Shown here piece by piece: positions 7,542 through 9,507 of a stretch of 9,507 nt of DNA. The notes beneath the pieces were generated by a model, which ran no database searches, was not told where the DNA came from, and saw only the letters and a list, made by a program, of their open reading frames with translations. Every line of letters starts with the position of its first letter. The stretch's first letter is position 1. This DNA comes from Myroides sp. (GTDB lineage Bacteria; Bacteroidota; Bacteroidia; Flavobacteriales; Flavobacteriaceae), in contig JAHAYQ010000133.1 in NCBI GenBank assembly GCA_018384465.1, forward strand, positions 1 through 9,507, given 5' to 3'. The translations under genes were made by a program, and so were the position numbers.

Positions 7542-8734
7542 TTGATCAACTTTTTGCGATGGTACACTTGTTTTGAAATAAAATAAAAATACACTAACGC
7601 AAGGAAAGCTAAAAGACCACAGATTACAAAAAGATGTCCGAAACTTGGTAGGATAGTTGCTAAAAATCCACTTGAAACCATACCAATACCGATACCTAAA
7701 TCATAAAACGAGAAAAAGGTAGAATTTGCGGTTCCCCGTTGATCGTTTGATCCCATATTGATAATCATCGTTTGAAACGATGGCGATGCCATACCATATC
7801 CTAAACCAATAAACAGCGCCGAACCAAAATACAACAGTTCTGAGGTAGCCAATCCAAAAGCGGTGTAGCCCAAACCAATAACAAACAAAGCGGTTAACAT
7901 TAATTGGTTTACATAACCTTTATCTAACAATCTGCCGGCAAAAAAGCGAGAAACTGCCATGCCAACAGCCATGAATAAAAAGAAAAAACCCGTACTGCTT
8001 ATTTTTAATTCGTTTAATCCAAATTTTGCGGCATACGTAAACAGCATACCAAAACTTATGGCAATGAACAACACGTTTATACCAATGGGAATAGCAGGTT
8101 TTAAAATAAATCGATCCAACGAAAGTATTTGTTTCTCTTTGGGTTCTCTTTTAGGAACTTGAATGGTTAGAGCGGTAAGCAATCCTAAAATTCCGACGAC
8201 AATGGTACTGTAAAAATTGTATTTAAAAGGAAAGTTTTCGTAAAGATACAATCCAATAAATGGTCCAATAGACATGGCAATGGTGGTAGTTAATCCAAAA
8301 AAACCTAATCCTTCACCTCTTCGTTCAGACGGGATAATATCAATAGCCACCGTACTACTACTGGTGGTAATTACACTCCAAGTAATACCGTGCATCATGC
8401 GTGCCAGTACAAAAAGCATCATAGTAGATGCCCACATGTATCCAAAGTAAACAAATACGAAAAAGAAATACGCTATAATGTACACTTTTTTTCGGTCGTA
8501 CGCATCAACAATATAGCCAGAAAACGGTCGAACCAACAAGGTGGCTATAATATAGCTTGCCAGCACCAAACCGGTTTCGGCTTCGGTAGCGCCGTATTTC
8601 TCTCCGATGTAAAACGGCATGGTGGTACCGATTAAATAAAAAGCAAAACCCATTAAAAAGTTTGCCAAACAGGCTTTTAAAAAATTAGCCGTCCAAAGTT
8701 TCTGTATCATATCAAAAAAAGAGAAAGTTTCCAT
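7538..8734 (-). CDS. MFS transporter, substrate unknown
   Basis: 398 residues, hydrophobic throughout in the pattern of 12 transmembrane helices; typical length for the major facilitator superfamily. The loop 2-3 signature is visible at about 72-83 (SGYIVDAYDRKK), with Arg112 in the TM4 region (ARMMHG). The half-repeat counterpart lies in loop 8-9 (SRFFAGRLLDKG, 262-273). A charged central loop (VPKREPKEKQ, about 193-202) separates the halves. It resembles generic drug/sugar/small-molecule efflux permeases; residues alone do not reveal the substrate. It precedes the small His/Cys protein by 53 bases with no terminator between, so read-through is likely, and a metal or metallophore role is conceivable but only by context. 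The start is uncertain: Met1 lies in a hairpin loop and Met9 (8710) is an equally good ATG. Confidence 0.92.
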   Translation of the reverse strand: METFSFFDMIQKLWTANFLKACLANFLMGFAFYLIGTTMPFYIGEKYGATEAETGLVLASYIIATLLVRPFSGYIVDAYDRKKVYIIAYFFFVFVYFGYMWASTMMLFVLARMMHGITWSVITTSSSTVAIDIIPSERRGEGLGFFGLTTTIAMSIGPFIGLYLYENFPFKYNFYSTIVVGILGLLTALTIQVPKREPKEKQILSLDRFILKPAIPIGINVLFIAISFGMLFTYAAKFGLNELKISSTGFFFLFMAVGMAVSRFFAGRLLDKGYVNQLMLTALFVIGLGYTAFGLATSELLYFGSALFIGLGYGMASPSFQTMIINMGSNDQRGTANSTFFSFYDLGIGIGMVSSGFLATILPSFGHLFVICGLLAFLALVYFYFISKQVYHRKKLIN

Positions 8735-8749
8735 AGTGAGAAACTTTCT
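8722..8749 (-). promoter_or_regulatory. Perfect hairpin spanning the MFS start codon
   Basis: In the mRNA AGAAAGUUUC (8749-8740) pairs over 10 bases with GAAACUUUCU (8731-8722). The 8-base loop UCACUAUG ends in the start codon of the MFS gene, and CUUUUUUUG follows the stem. It could act as an operator in DNA, a translational control hairpin, or, because of the U-run, an attenuator if the true start is Met9 at 8710. Confidence 0.5.
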
Positions 8750-8858
8750 TATGTATTATTTTTTAATCAAACTCTTTTAATTGTTTTTAAACCACAATAG
8801 AAAACATACTTGTTTATGATTTATCAGCACGTTTATAGACAACAAAAGGTATCATAGC

Positions 8859-8873
8859 TTTATCATTGATAAA
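8859..8873. repeat. Short palindrome in the asd-MFS spacer
   Basis: TTTATCATTGATAAA has exact 7-base arms around one central base, about 125 bases upstream of the MFS start. It may be a protein-binding site; no regulator gene is present in the window to pair with it. Confidence 0.25.
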
Positions 8874-8875
8874 AC

Positions 8876-8917
8876 ACATAGTTAAGCTCTGTGTATTTTG
8901 TAAGGACAAAACTATGT
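8876..8917 (-). other. Bulged stem-loop downstream of asd, possible terminator
   Basis: On the minus strand ACATAGTTTTGT (8917-8906), the loop CCTT and ACAAAA (8901-8896) form a stem that is completed, after a 14-base bulge, by CTATGT (8881-8876), then GTTTTATC. It lies 63 bases past the asd stop codon. The T-run is short, so this is a weak terminator candidate or some other RNA structure. The rest of the 245-base spacer 8735-8979 shows no gene, no tRNA and no strong TAnnTTTG box. Confidence 0.3.
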
Positions 8918-8979
8918 AACCTAAAATTTGTTCAACAGTACTAACAGAATCTATGTGGCAAAAAATAACTATCTGTTTT

Positions 8980-9507
8980 TTAACCTATTAAATTGTTTTG
9001 TAACAAATATTCTGCAATTTGAATGGTGTTTGTAGCAGCGCCTTTTCGTAAATTATCGGCAACAATCCACATATTCAACGTGTTGTCTTGGCTTTCATCT
9101 CTACGGATTCTTCCAACAAAAACCTCGTTTCTATTTTGCGCATACAACGGCATTGGGTAGGTAAAAGTGTCTAAATTATCTTGTACCATGATGCCTGGCG
9201 TTTCTTGTAGCAAAGCACGTACTTTATTTATATCGAAATCGTTTTCAAATTCAATATTCACTGCTTCACTATGTCCACCAACAACCGGAATACGCACTGC
9301 TGTTGCTGTAACCTTAATGGTATCATCGCCCAAAATTTTCATGGTTTCGTTGGTCAGCTTCATTTCTTCTTTGGTATAACCGTTGTCTAAAAACGAATCG
9401 CAATGAGGAATGGCGTTTCTGTGGATTTGATATTTATAAGCCATTTCGCCTTTTTCGCCTTTGTACTCGTTTTCTAATTGTTGAACCGCTTTTACGCCTG
9501 TACCCGT
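8980..9507 (-). CDS. asd: Aspartate-semialdehyde dehydrogenase, C-terminal half (partial)
   Basis: 175 residues are in the window; the frame is open to the edge, so the ATG at 9444 is internal, not the start. The enzyme reduces L-aspartyl-4-phosphate to L-aspartate semialdehyde with NADPH, the branch point toward lysine/diaminopimelate, threonine and methionine, in the cytoplasm. Visible family marks, counted from the first in-window residue: SGTG-type segment at the edge (TGTGVKAVQQL), NAIPHCD about 31-37, EEMKLTNET with substrate-binding Glu/Lys about 47-50, Arg72 and the acid-base His79 in VRIPVVGGHSEAV, and the conserved end RKGAATNTIQIAE. The catalytic Cys and the NADP-binding part are outside the window. 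Nothing looks broken; it appears to be an ordinary housekeeping gene. Confidence 0.96.
   Translation of the reverse strand, partial: TGTGVKAVQQLENEYKGEKGEMAYKYQIHRNAIPHCDSFLDNGYTKEEMKLTNETMKILGDDTIKVTATAVRIPVVGGHSEAVNIEFENDFDINKVRALLQETPGIMVQDNLDTFTYPMPLYAQNRNEVFVGRIRRDESQDNTLNMWIVADNLRKGAATNTIQIAEYLLQNNLIG

Noticed and set aside
9442..9444. ATG as the start of a 154-residue protein
   Set aside because: The frame continues upstream to the window edge with aspartate-semialdehyde dehydrogenase sequence, so this Met is internal.

Overview
The window is AT-rich, and every gene in it reads on the minus strand. It looks like a chromosomal segment from a member of the Bacteroidota, most likely the family Flavobacteriaceae; the genus cannot be told from the sequence. 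Supporting signs are lipoproteins with an acidic stretch after the lipobox cysteine (SDEEPD, NDDET), a TonB-dependent receptor with an N-terminal carboxypeptidase-regulatory-like domain, -7 elements of the TAnnTTTG type, a DUF3857/transglutaminase protein, and no clear Shine-Dalgarno sequences.

Layout, read in the direction of transcription (high to low coordinates). 9507-8980 is the C-terminal half of aspartate-semialdehyde dehydrogenase (asd), cut by the window edge. 8979-8735 is a gene-free stretch with several inverted repeats. 8734-7538 is a 12-TM-type MFS transporter whose start codon sits in the loop of a perfect 10-bp hairpin. 7484-7152 is a small exported His/Cys protein. 6991-4646 is a TonB-dependent outer-membrane receptor, followed 11 bases later by 4634-4188, a His-rich DUF4625-type lipoprotein; the pair ends at a good intrinsic terminator (4164-4134). 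4016-233 is a large secreted protein (signal peptide, jelly-roll-like region, TPR-like helices, DUF3857, transglutaminase-like domain) interrupted by a one-base frameshift near its 3' end and followed by a second good terminator (199-163). 79-1 is the start of another lipoprotein gene, cut by the other window edge.

The most interesting block is 4188-8734. An MFS permease, a small protein with an HHxxxCxxCH motif, a TonB receptor whose plug carries a QQWGADHG motif and a His-rich surface lipoprotein lie head to tail. My inference is a metal-handling locus (zinc or copper are the natural candidates): receptor and lipoprotein at the outer membrane, His/Cys protein in the envelope, permease in the inner membrane. 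The two-gene receptor/lipoprotein unit is well supported. Whether the other two genes belong to the same system, and which metal is involved, cannot be settled from sequence alone.

No tRNA, rRNA, CRISPR array, transposase or phage gene was seen.
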